Assembly: GCA_958430865.1 (NCBI GenBank)
Contig: CAUDNR010000465.1
Location: forward strand, 1 to 22,686
Direction: 5' to 3'
DNA: 22,686 bases
Origin: Entrophospora sp. SA101
Lineage: Eukaryota > Glomeromycota > Glomeromycetes > Entrophosporales > Entrophosporaceae
The notes under the pieces are model-generated. The model did not search any database and was not told the origin of the DNA. It was given only the letters and a program-made list of their open reading frames with translations. Position 1 is the first letter of the stretch. Every line of letters starts with the position of its first letter. Position numbers and translations under genes: made by a program. Of the stretch, positions 10,701 through 20,940 are shown one piece after another.

Positions 10701-10937
10701 TCCATTGGCATAAATAACTCTAATATATAATTTTGGTTCAATGCATGTTTCATTAATAGATTTAACCATATAAATAACTAGGGTCCCATCTCCATAAGAT
10801 AATGTATTAAATACACGAATACCAGCTTCACTATCATTATATGTGGTAATATTATAAGAATTTGTAGGTTGATAATTTAGAAGAACCACATAAAAAAGTA
10901 TTAAAAATGCTATTGAACCAAAATTTTTTCCAGCCAT
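7268..10937 (-). CDS. secreted-ectodomain, multipass membrane protein, paralogue A (962 aa, 11 exons)
   Basis: Exons in transcript order: 10507-10937, 10285-10431, 9790-10206, 9346-9707, 8907-9269, 8810-8833, 8360-8719, 8169-8269, 7991-8100, 7618-7912, 7268-7546; all join in frame. The start MAGKNFGSIAFLILFYVVLL is a signal peptide. Residues ~25-700 form an ectodomain with many Asn-X-Ser/Thr sites. Around 455-575 is an Ig-like (Big_5-type by eye) unit with LTSTFNLPNTNYYVVVEDG and closing IWKFTT. Residues ~585-700 (LRLNVEGTNLF, LANLTPISPTRL) could be a SEA-like fold. About five to seven membrane helices follow from ~706, including LIIISVMIVIIIMLIWYSY and a helix with EDIPQFIIQ, then an Asp/Lys-rich tail. 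It is paralogous to the gene at 15901-19530. A receptor or adhesin role is inference; no named family is recognised. Confidence 0.8.
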
Positions 10938-10968
10938 TTTTATTTATAAATGGAAAAATCACTAGTGA
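10938..10968 (-). promoter_or_regulatory. conserved 5' leader next to the paralogue A start
   Basis: The bases just before the ATG contain TTATTTATAAATGGAAAAA followed by a CACTAG word (plus-strand reading). The same block precedes paralogue B (19533-19560) with few changes. It marks the start codon as shared and may be the 5' leader or part of the core promoter. Confidence 0.45.
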
Positions 10969-11030
10969 AAATTATAATTATTTTAAAGGGAAGGCAAAGG
11001 GCATAGGAAAAATTTATCCATAATATTATA

Positions 11031-11046
11031 TGCGAGTATTTATAAT
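11031..11046 (-). promoter_or_regulatory. candidate TATA box of paralogue A
   Basis: On the minus strand ATTATAAATACTCGCA lies about 100 bases before the start codon. Paralogue B has CTTATAAATGCTCATG at almost the same distance (19631-19646), while much of the surrounding sequence has diverged. That makes a TATA element plausible. Confidence 0.4.
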
Positions 11047-11254
11047 AAACCTATTTAGTATTGTTTGGTAAATAAATAATTCTGAAACAGAACAGGATAG
11101 ACTTTTGTATAATTGGTAATAATTTGCATCATCACATTTTGATTTTATTACAAAAAATTCTATTGACAATTAATCCTTAATATTAAGAACTTGTTGTAAT
11201 AAGACAGCGCGGTATTTGGCATTTCACTTTATAAGAAATTTCCCACGCTCTTAA

Positions 11255-11449
11255 TTACTGAAACCAACGGAGATTAAAAGGGTAGAATCTGACGATCACA
11301 TTACCAGACTACCCATAAATTGCCTAAAAACAGGCCCATTCCTCTTGAACAAGGACGGGCATCCGCTCTGCAGAAAACCATGGAAATGTGCGAAATGGCA
11401 CACATTGGATAACTTGAACCCTTACGGCGCTTTAGGGAAAACGATCTAG
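11255..11449 (+). other. short Cys/Trp-rich open frame in a GC-richer island
   Basis: The frame runs 64 codons without an ATG and ends at TAG 11447-11449. It reads in part DDHITRLPINCLKTGPFLL, KDGHPLCRKPWKCAKWH and LNPYGALGKTI. The spacing C-x5-C-x3-H and the higher GC than its surroundings suggest a real protein fragment, perhaps an exon or a piece of a mobile element. I do not recognise the family. The island (about 11200-11480) stands out against AT-rich flanks and immediately precedes the purine-biased remnant. Confidence 0.35.
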
Positions 11450-11861
11450 GGAAGATCAACATGAGAGGAATGAGACGACAGAAAGAAGGACTGCTTTATA
11501 ACATACTAACGGGTTAATACCATCAGCAAAACCTTTAACAACCTTAACAACATATTTAGTTTAATTATAAATCAACAATTTACAACTAAAAATAAATCAC
11601 AAGAACAACAATAATAATAAAAATCAACAATCAATCTTATGACCTTGTCCCCCACGTCAGGAAATTTTCCCCGCCGTAATATTACGTCCATAAATTTTAA
11701 TATGTAAAGTTGTAATATTTGCATAAAAAATTATGTAATATTTACACTTAATATAATAATTGCATAATAAACTTACGTAAATCCGCATCAGAAAAAATTT
11801 CCTGATGCAAGGATAAAAAAAATTAAATCAACAAATAATTAAAAGAAGAATTCACGCCAAT
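11450..11861. other. non-coding stretch with a hairpin
   Basis: The stretch is AT-rich, with TGTAATATT words repeated around 11710-11750. An inverted repeat at 11786-11809 has GCATCAG and CTGATGC arms around a 10-base loop. GGAAATTTTCC near 11660 is a further palindrome. No gene is visible. It may contain the 5' edge of the element remnant that follows. Confidence 0.4.
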
Positions 11862-14100
11862 AAGAAGAAAAAAAAAAGAATTAAAGGAAAGATCTATATC
11901 AGAAAGGAGAAATTAAAATTACGCCACGAAGAAAAGTATAAATACTGGAAGAAAACCGGAAGAAGAGAAAAGATAAAGAGAATATTGACAATAATCTGGA
12001 AGATAATCAGTTCAATAATTCACATGATCATAATACATTACACATTAGTAAATAACGAATTTATAATAAAAGAAATAATAGATACAATAATTAAATTGAA
12101 TAGTGGGATTAATTCTATATAGTAGGAATAGAAGCAATTTCAGAATTTGTCGGAAGAATTTGTTTGGGAATATATAGTAGAAGCAGTAATAATACATGAA
12201 TTAACAGGAAGAGAAATTGAAAATTAATAATCAAGAAATTAATAATCAGATGAAGAGGAACTAATAAGAACCAGAAAAATTATTAATCAAGAAAAAAGTA
12301 TTTATTTATATAAAGGAAGAAGGTTTACAAGTAAGGAAGGAACTCGGTTGAGAGTTTTAAATATATGAAAATAAATAATCAAATAACTAAAAAAGAAATT
12401 TATCAACAAAGAACCAAAAATTATCAGAAGAAAATAAAGAATAAAAACATTCAACAGAATTATTAAAGGAGCCAATAAAGCCAACGAAAGAACTGCTACA
12501 AGAAAATAAGAAATTAACAGAAGATAATTTATTGAAAGTATATATATGAATCAAGAAACTTATAAAAATTTCTCATTGGAATTGAAAGTAATCATAAGAA
12601 ATTATATAGAAGAAATAGCCAGGAGACAAATAGACTCGAGAACAAAATTTAACAGGCAAAATAATCAAAGAAAAAAAATAATAAGATCAACAATAAGTGT
12701 ATAACGAAAGAGAAGATTGGAAAGAGATAATAATAGAAATAGAGTAACAGGGATACGCTACATACGCACAAAAAGAAAAATATCAGAATGAAAGAAGAAT
12801 ACAGAGACCAACGAATAGTGACTCACTATGTAGCATAGTTTACTGACGAACGAGAATATTTAAGAACAGCGGAAAGAAAACTAACTGAAGAATATAAAGG
12901 AGTTCTGGAAACGAATAATTAGAAAGAAGAAAACTTAACATAGCAATTAATTGATATAGTAAGAATAATGGGATTCACAATAAATAAGATAGACGGAGGT
13001 ATATATTTAATAGAAGAAGGAAATATAATAAAAAGAATAACGGAAGAAGGATTAATAGTACAAATTGAAAAACTGATAAAAACGAAAGAAAATAAGACTC
13101 AAAAAAGAAACATCTAAATCAAGAAGAAATTGAAGAAATTAGGAGAAAATCGTACAAACCTAACCATAATCAACCGATAAAAAAATACAGAAGAAAAAGT
13201 TATATGACTACTAGAAGATAAAGAGAGGAAACTGAAGAAGAAAGACAAGAACTAATTAATAAGTGGATAGAATATAAGTGCGAAACGAGTAAAAAATATA
13301 CAAAATTTGGCGAAAAAGAAAAAAAGAATACAGGAAAAAATATAAGAAACAAGAAGAAATAAAGGAATGAAAGAATTAATAGAACACTTCAGGAACGCAG
13401 AACATTCATAATAAATGACAATGAATATGGAACCGACTAGCACTATTGTAGGAAATCCAGAACACTCACTATTTAGAAGGCTGCCACAAGAGATCAACTA
13501 TTTGACCAAGCAGTAGATAATTTAGCTAATTGTATAGGATTTATGGCAAATAACGAGGAAACAGTGTATCAGCCAGGACAAAACCACCAGAAAAAAAACA
13601 GAAAATCTAACAGACCAATACTACAAAGAATAATAGCATTAGAAGAGGAAGTAAAACAAAATATACTATTGCTAAGCATTCAAGGAAAATCAGGAATCCC
13701 AGAAACTAAGGACAGTTGACCCAAAAACAGGATATATAACATTAGGAAGAATGTTAGTGGTAACAGAAAGATTCAATAGTGTAAGAGGGATAGTATATAG
13801 AGGAAAGACAGTAACTCCACAGACAGGAAACCAATAATAATTGCATGAATAAAGAAGAAATAATAAAAACAGAAGATATAAATCAAATAACTATATTAAA
13901 AGAAGAATCAAAGAAAAAAGACAAACTAATCAAAGAATTAGAAAAAGAAAGAAAATTTACAAAAACCCATACGAAACCAGAAAAAAGAAATTTGGAAGAA
14001 TTAACCTCGAATCAAGGATTAAAGGCATATTGCTAGCAAGAGGAGATAAATCTAGGAAAAAGTGGGCATTCCTTAGAAGGATGTGCAGATGTCAAAAACT
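11862..14100 (+). pseudogene. decayed purine-rich coding region (dead mobile element or gene)
   Basis: For about 2.2 kb the plus strand is dominated by A and G. Long protein-like frames follow one another but are broken by stops and frame changes. Examples are 11868-12117 (80+ codons, with RHEEKYKYWKKTGRREK), about 12250-12370 (DEEELIRTRKIINQEKS), 13477-13719 (DQAVDNLANCIGFMANN, NRPILQRIIALEEEVKQN) and 13676-13837 (VDPKTGYITLGRMLVVTERF). The last segment, 13845-14036 (63 codons), is a Lys/Glu coiled-coil-like stretch with ILKEESKKKDKLIKELEKER. Order and charge resemble a Gag-like or other structural protein of a retroelement, but no protease, reverse transcriptase or integrase motif was seen, so the assignment stays open. 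Minus-strand frames here are compositional shadows. Confidence 0.5.
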
Positions 14101-14158
14101 ATTGTTAGAACTTACAAATGGTTAGACCAACATATACTGTAGAAGAATAAATGTTTAG

Positions 14159-14253
14159 TAACGTTATTTGCTTTGGTAAGCAGGTAAAAGTTAGGACTAA
14201 TTCTGAGTAACTAATGAGTGTTAACTACAGTTATTAACGTTATTTGCTTTAGT
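14159..14253. repeat. 19-bp direct repeat, 76 bases apart
   Basis: TAACGTTATTTGCTTTGGT at 14159-14177 recurs as TAACGTTATTTGCTTTAGT at 14235-14253 with one mismatch. It sits at the end of the purine-rich remnant and the start of the possible LTR-like segment. Confidence 0.7.
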
Positions 14254-14710
14254 GAAGTGTTTTCCAAGGTTAATTGTAATAAAATAGTTATTGTAAATCT
14301 AAGGCTGTTAAACAAGCTACTTGGTTTGATTTGGAAATAAGCTAAAGCGAGTTTGCAATTGGCCAAATAAAAATAAGCAAATGTAAACGACTGAAATAAA
14401 TAGGTCACCAATAAATAAAAAGAAACTTTATAAAAGCCTTGAGCTTTGTAAAAAGAGCCATCTTTATTTATTGCAATTATCGGTACCATTAAGTGCGCTT
14501 ACAGGTTCGCTGATACAAGAAAGAGAGAGTAAGCAAGAACCAAAGTAAATTAGTGAACTAATTAATTGAAAAGCTCTGGATTATTGTGACAAAAGTTAAA
14601 CCGTACTTGATCGTAAATAGTCAGCATTAACAAAAGAGTTATCTTGCAATATTTTAATTTGATTTTCACTTTGTAGCTATTCGTGTAACGGGTCTTGTTA
14701 TTTCTGGTAA
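14219..14710 (+). promoter_or_regulatory. possible LTR-like promoter segment
   Basis: The segment begins near TGTTAACTACAG and contains ACTTTATAAAAGCC (about 14426-14439), a strong TATA-type motif. This is followed by TTGAGCTTTGTAAAAAGAGCC, the sort of arrangement seen in LTRs of fungal retroelements. It lies directly after the decayed element. No second copy exists in the window, no terminal dinucleotide or primer-binding site can be fixed, and it could instead be a promoter of a lost gene. Confidence 0.25.
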
Positions 14711-15900
14711 GGTTTTTTTATTTGCATTATTTGCGGGTAAAAACTAGTAATTGACTGTTTTCCTTTCCTTGTTTCTTTACATTTGTTATTATTTATATGC
14801 CTTAATCATAAATCAGGATCATATTCTTTATCTAACCTAATACATTTTCCACAAATGCAATATACTATTTACTATCTATTACACGATCAACCAATTCATG
14901 ATTCTTAAGAAGTTCTAATGTTAATTTTTTACATATCAAATTTCCAGTTACAAAAATTTTTATGGGTTCCATGTAGAGTTATGTGGTGTCCCAATAGAAA
15001 TATCGTTACATGTAAAATTAAAAATTAGTCGAGCATTCTTAAGTTGAGCGAATGCTTTTTTTTTTGTTAGTATAAAGTTTGGTCAAAGTATTGTTTTTAA
15101 TTTATTATTTATCTAAGCGATGATATATAGAAAAATAGAATTTTGTACATTTAGCCAAGTTACAAACCAGTATGTTTTAAATGTGAATGTTTTACTTTCT
15201 GTGTGGTAGAATTTTACCCAGAAAGTTTTTTTGAAAAAAAAAGTTTTATTCTATTTGACGTTGTAAATAAATGTATATTTTTCATAACTTCATTGACGTT
15301 GGAGATGAATATTCATTGGGTAACTTCCCAAAATGAAAGTTGATGATATGAACGAAATAGTTGAGACAGATGGAGCAGATGGAGCAAAATTCTATTTTAC
15401 ATAGTGGTTTAGGAATCCTTTTAGCACAAATTCAATTTGCAAAGGTACCATGTTATTTTATTATTAATAAAATGTTTGTTTTAATGAATTATTGTTTAAA
15501 ATACAACAAAGAGATACATGGAGCAATTGAAAAGCCATTGCGCAAATATCAGTCCGCTTAACAAGCTTCACACCAAACTGACTGGTTTAAACAATATGCT
15601 GGTCAGTTTACCGAGCATGTATGTAATAGTAATAGAGTCTAAATTCCGACTCTTGTTCGTAGGTCTTTTGTTTCTGGAAGATTCGAGAGTTGTATCGATT
15701 AAAGAAAAATTGATAATTGTTTATTTGTTTTTTTCGCCTCGTAAAATTTAACTGTTAATTAGTCACTGCAAGATGTGGTTTATGTTTGTTAACCATTTTA
15801 TCGGTTTAAATATTTGTAGAATCAACAATTTTAACATTATTAATAAATGAGATTATTTTTTAAAAATATAATACATTTAATAATATGGTACATCGATTTT
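14711..15900. other. intergenic region 3' of paralogue B
   Basis: There is no convincing gene. Two short plus-strand frames (15361-15561 and 15518-15751) overlap each other and carry no motif. Just upstream, ATG 15334 opens a 22-codon frame with a doubled AGATGGAGC word. An AAACTGAC...GTCAGTTT hairpin lies near 15576-15610. The last ~80 bases (about 15820-15900) resemble the 3' flank of paralogue A, including ATAATACATTTAATAATATG, so they are the 3' untranslated region of paralogue B. Confidence 0.4.
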
Positions 15901-18900
15901 TTATACAGAATATCTTGAAATAATCCTTTTTTCTCTAATTAGTTTACTCGTATTATCTTTAATTTTACTATCTTCATCATCATCAATACTTCCAATGCTA
16001 ATTGCTGTTGATTTTTCTTGTATTGGTGATGATGATGACAATACTTTATTATCCTTAACATTTATTATTATATTATATAATCTGGTAATGATGTTATTGG
16101 CAATAATAATTGAACTAGTTATCAAAGTTAAAAATGGAATGAGGTCATATGATATTATAGAGTTTTTATAAATAACCTAAATCAAAATAATAAAAATGTT
16201 AATATTTATATGATTCAAAAAGTTGATTATAATTTAAGTTACTAACCTGAATAATAAATTGTGGTATATCCTCAATTAAAAAACTTGCTAAATTACACCA
16301 AAATATCAATGATAAAAAATTAGATGAAAATGGGGCAGAAAATGGCTTCAAACCGGCCACTTTTGATGATAATATTACTAATGCATCAATTTCTGTACTT
16401 GAGATTATTGTAAAGACTGCCAAAATATTAGCATATTTTTTAAACCACTCATAAAATTCATAATTATTACTAATCTCATTAATAACAATGATAATGCTTG
16501 ATATGGAATTAAATATAACTGACAATATCAAGATGAATAAACTAAATAAAAAATAATTTTAAAAATGAATTAATATATTAACCACTTATATAGACAATAA
16601 ATCAAAAAAGTCATTAATAAATTACCTTGGTATAAATAGTTGTGGAACATTTTTACCATTATTGAATATAAAAGCAATATCCAACATAAAGTCAATAAGA
16701 ATTAGAAACAGTTTCAAAATGACAATATTATTACCCTGAAAATTATTAATTACTATTAATATACAATTTATAATCATATCATTTATTAATATATCATTAT
16801 TTACCTCTGGATATTTTTTATATGAATACCAAATCAACAATATAATAATTACAATCATTGTTGAAATGATTATTAAATGAATTTTATACTCTTCAAAGAG
16901 ATATCCTATTAAATATATTATTTTTAATTAATATTAAATCATAATATCTTATAAATATTAACATCATATTAATTAATTACTTGTAAAAATAAATCCATAA
17001 TTCTCGTCAATGAAACTTGTATAATTATTTCTTGATATCCCAGTAATAAATTTATTATTAATTAATGTATTTAAATTACTTATGATTTGAGCAACATTGA
17101 TTTCCTGTAAATCTTCATTATCAGGTTTCGTAATTTTATATGATAACAATAAAGTAGGTGGTGATGTTGTATAATCCATCTGATCTTTAATAAAACTCAA
17201 ACGAGTTGGATTGATTGGTGTTAAATTGGCTAATTCATTCTTTAAATTTCCAATAAATTCTGATCTATTTGTTGAATCCAAATTAAATAAATTTGTTCCC
17301 TCTACATTGAGCCTCAAGATGCTATTTGCTGAATCTAAAGAATTTTAATAAAAAAATTAATTATTAAATAAAGATTAGTTAATTAAACCAAAATAAAATT
17401 TTTTTTACCTGAATATTTAATTGCCACATTATCTTTAAAATACAATCAAATTGTTAATTAATTATTATTATTATTTAAAGACACAACCATTAATATTTTA
17501 CCTGTAGTAAATTTCCATATATTTTTATAAATTCCAATCAATGGTTGGCCAGTGGAAGATAATTTTAATGCACCATCCTCAACTACTACATAATATTTTG
17601 TATTAGGAAGATTAAATGTGCTTGTTAATACCCGAATATTTAAGCTTTTTTTATCATCACTAATTGTACAATATGAGGAATCAGCTGGGAATGATTGTCT
17701 CAAAATGACTTGTTCATTATTATTTATTTGATATATTGAAATATTGTTAATAGATGGAACTATTGGTGTATTGTATGTTACATTGATTTCTTCACTTCCT
17801 ATTTCTATCACTCCATTTATTGATGGATAAGTTGAATCAATATTTGGGTTGCTATAACCTTTATCTAGTAATTAAAATGATTAAATTAGATATTAAATCT
17901 GACATTAATATTTTAATAACAAGTATAATATAATAAAAAATATTTTACCATCTGGTAGAAATTTGGAAACTTCAGTTGAGATTAATTGCCAATTTTTATT
18001 ATCATTTTCATTCGGTATAATTGCAATAAATGTATTATTCTGGGTAAATATTCCATAATTTCTATTGAGTGTTGGAGGTCCTAAAGATTTACTAATACTA
18101 AATGATGGGACTGTCAAATTGCTTGGCAGATCTAAAATTGAATTTATCTTCAAATTATTATCTAATAAATATCCATGGATTGTATATTTATTTTTATATA
18201 TTTCACTTGGTGAAATAACATTAAATAAAAATCCTCCATAAAATAGTATAGTTAAGTATGAACCAGTAAAATCTGGAATGTGATTAAATTCTAATGGTTC
18301 AGTTCCTGTAACAGCACTAATAATATTAGATTAATATCAATTAAGATAATACTAGAATTATGTTATTATATATCGAATAAAAGCCTACCCATCTGATAAA
18401 AATGAAATTTTCATCCAATAAGCCTTATGTTTTTTATTTTTCACAGTTAATTTCACAATACACATATATCTTGAACTAGTAATTGCTGAAGCACAATGCA
18501 AATAATCAATTGATAAATTTATATCTGTTGTTTGGTATACCAAAAATGGCCCAACTATTTCATCTTTGTTAGGATATATCAAAGAAACATATATGGATAT
18601 TGGTGGTTGATTTGGTTTAATATTTTTTGTGCTATTGTTATTTTCAGTAATTGTTGTGTTAGCAATAACAAGTCCAAATCCACTATCCAAAGCTGGAAAA
18701 TGTGAAGAATATAATATAACATCTCCATATTCAATTGGTGCTTGGGTAATAATTCCAGTTTTCAATTTGGTTATTTCTCCATTTTCATTTCTAAAAATAT
18801 TTATTAAATATATATTTATATTTAAATTATTATAATTAATCAGTTCATTAAAAAACAATAATTACGGTGAACTGAAATGGATCCATTGATAATCATTTGA

Positions 18901-19530
18901 ATTTGTTTTGAAGTTACTCATCAAGAATTCCCCATCAAAATTTCCATTTTCTGTAAGCATACATGGACCATCAGGTATACCATTAATAGAACTTGATTTG
19001 TCTATATAAAATTTGCTGTATCATATCAATAAATTAGTTTAATCAAAAAAAAAGTTAATTTTTGTTTTAATCAATCATGATGAATTATTTTACCTAATGA
19101 ATTCTCCATTTATAGATAACAAAATTCCATAATTGGCAGATGAATTTATATCAGTAGAATTCATGTAAATCATTATTGCATGTTTTGGTCGTAGATTATT
19201 TATTGTTAGAGTAAACATAGGCCCCATCAGACCTATTGTGTTCTTACAAAAATTGAATTCAGGTATTGAATATATCTGGGTGGAAGTTTCAGTTGTTCCA
19301 TTAGCATAAATAACTCTAATGTAGAATTTTGGTTCAACACATGTTTCATTAACAGGTTTAACCATATAATTAACTAGGGATCCATCTCCATAAAATAATG
19401 TATTAAATATATGAAGACCAGCTTCATTATCATTATATGTGGCAATATTATAAGAATTTGCAGGTTGATTATTTAGAACTACACAAAAAAGTATTAAAAA
19501 TGCTATTGAACCAAAATTTTTTCCAGCCAT
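15901..19530 (-). CDS. secreted-ectodomain, multipass membrane protein, paralogue B (959 aa, 11 exons)
   Basis: Exons in transcript order: 19094-19530, 18866-19015, 18389-18790, 17949-18316, 17502-17864, 17409-17432, 16981-17334, 16805-16905, 16626-16735, 16247-16541, 15901-16176; all join in frame with the same phases as paralogue A. The signal peptide is MAGKNFGSIAFLILFCVVL. The ectodomain carries the same closing IWKFTT Ig-like unit (~453-573) and LRLNVEGTNLF region. The membrane part has EDIPQFIIQ and the tail ends REKRIISRYSV. The exon 10 product differs from A at about 6 of 99 residues, whereas the exon 2 product matches at only about half its positions. No internal stop or broken splice site was found, so both copies look functional. 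Function is unknown; a surface receptor or adhesin is the likeliest class. Confidence 0.8.
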
Positions 19531-20418
19531 TGTTATTTATAAATGGAAAAACCACTAGCAAAAATTATAACTATTTCATGAAAGACAAAAGGTGCGTAAG
19601 AAAATCATATTAATCTTAATATTTGAACATCATGAGCATTTATAAGAAAATTTTCACGTACGCGAATCTCTATATACTACGTGTAACATTTTGAAGATAA
19701 TATTGTTTCAAATTTTTTTAATATTGTTCATTAATATGTTGTACACAATGATATTTCTATGTTAATAATAATAATTACTATTATTCTTTTTTTATATTTA
19801 TTTACCATTTTACTATTTATTACAGTATTATGATTTTGAAATTAATGTAAGAAACGATGTAGAATTTCAACCAACTTAAGGGTAGAGTTCGGTTACACAG
19901 TAGATCATATGGCAAAAAAATTATTATGTTTTATTATTTTTAATCCTTATTTTTCTATTGAAATTGAGAAGCCATCAAGGAGAAAAGGATCGGGTTATAT
20001 ATATCTAATAAGCACGGTTGATGATTACTTAATAGTCGCGGAGGTCGTCTTGTTACCATTGCTATAAATGTTATCCTACAACGTTATTTATTATTTGTAT
20101 TTTGATTTTTTTCAATTAAGCGAAAGATAAAAAGAAAAGATTTAATTCATTACACTGTTTAAAAAACGATTAACTGTAGTCATCATATGAAGATTTCATT
20201 ATGTTGTTTTAAAAAGATTTTTTGGGGATGGGCAGAAATTCTTTACAATTAATAATCGAATTACAGTCCACTCTCCATAATAATAATAATAAACGGATCT
20301 TTGTATAACGTATACCGGATTGCATCTGAAGACCATTTCATATTAATATGACCTATATCAAATATATAAAACAACGCTTTCTATAACGGATTCACGTGAT
20401 CTAAAAATAGAAAAATGC
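19531..20418. other. intergenic region upstream of paralogue B
   Basis: The first ~115 bases are the paralogue B leader and promoter, related to those of paralogue A. The rest is AT-rich with no open frame of note. TTCACGTGAT, containing the CACGTG palindrome, occurs at 20391-20400 just outside the MITE-like element and again at 20536-20545 inside it. Confidence 0.4.
19631..19646 (-). promoter_or_regulatory. candidate TATA box of paralogue B
   Basis: On the minus strand CTTATAAATGCTCATG lies about 110 bases before the ATG. It corresponds in sequence and distance to ATTATAAATACTCGCA of paralogue A. Confidence 0.4.
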
Positions 20419-20883
20419 AAATCTCTATGGTTGGCTCGGTCTAAAGACCTCATATTGCTGCGCCACGTGTTCAAATTTCAAAAAAGCGATTTCGTGATTC
20501 ATCAAAAATGCAATAAAATTTTTTAAAAAAAGGGTTTCACGTGATTTTGGTTAAAAAAATTATTTTCTTTACTGCCAAATTTAGATATGATGGTCGAGTG
20601 TTAGTCTAAATTTAGTAATTATAATCAAAAACTAATCTAATTTAGCAATGATCCCAGTGCTCAAATTTCTCATGAGCATAGTAAATTACATGTTTTAAAA
20701 AAGAGTAGAACTCTACAACAAAGAATTTTTTGAGAAAATCTCTTTATTACATTAAAACTAAATACATATTCTATCAACTAATAGAGTTATTTTTTTAAAA
20801 GATAGGACAGAAAATGACTTCTATACTTTTAAAATTTGCCCAAAATTTAGGAGATCTTTAGACCAAGCCAACTATACAAATTT
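20419..20883. mobile_element. MITE-like element with ~33-bp terminal inverted repeats
   Basis: The left end (20419-20451) contains GTTGGCTCGGTCTAAAGACC and the right end (20851-20883) is its inverted counterpart, containing GATCTTTAGACCAAGCCAAC. About 28 of 33 positions match. The ~465-bp body has no reading frame and carries shorter internal repeats such as TCTAAATTTAG and CTAATTTAG. That is typical of a non-autonomous DNA transposon. No target-site duplication could be settled by eye. Confidence 0.55.
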
Positions 20884-20940
20884 AAAATAAAACTTGTGAT
20901 ATATTAAATAAATAATGATATAAGACATGATGTACTATTT

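Noticed and set aside
11395..11425. GGTTCAAGTTATCC on the minus strand as a tRNA B-box
   Set aside because: The final bases do not fit the consensus and no acceptor stem or A-box can be paired around it.
12302..13497. Minus-strand hydrophobic frames (12302-12484, 13252-13497)
   Set aside because: They are complements of purine-rich plus-strand coding remnants. Leu/Phe/Ile-rich frames are expected from the composition, and no conservation signal is seen.
14211..14489. Minus-strand 92-codon frame over the TATA-bearing segment
   Set aside because: Low-complexity hydrophobic translation, no motif and no splice context; likely chance.
15361..15751. Two overlapping plus-strand frames of 66 and 77 codons
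   Set aside because: They overlap in different frames, have no recognisable domain and no clear promoter or intron structure.
18629..18835. Plus-strand 68-codon frame
   Set aside because: It lies antisense to exon 3 and the following intron of paralogue B; a shadow of that gene.
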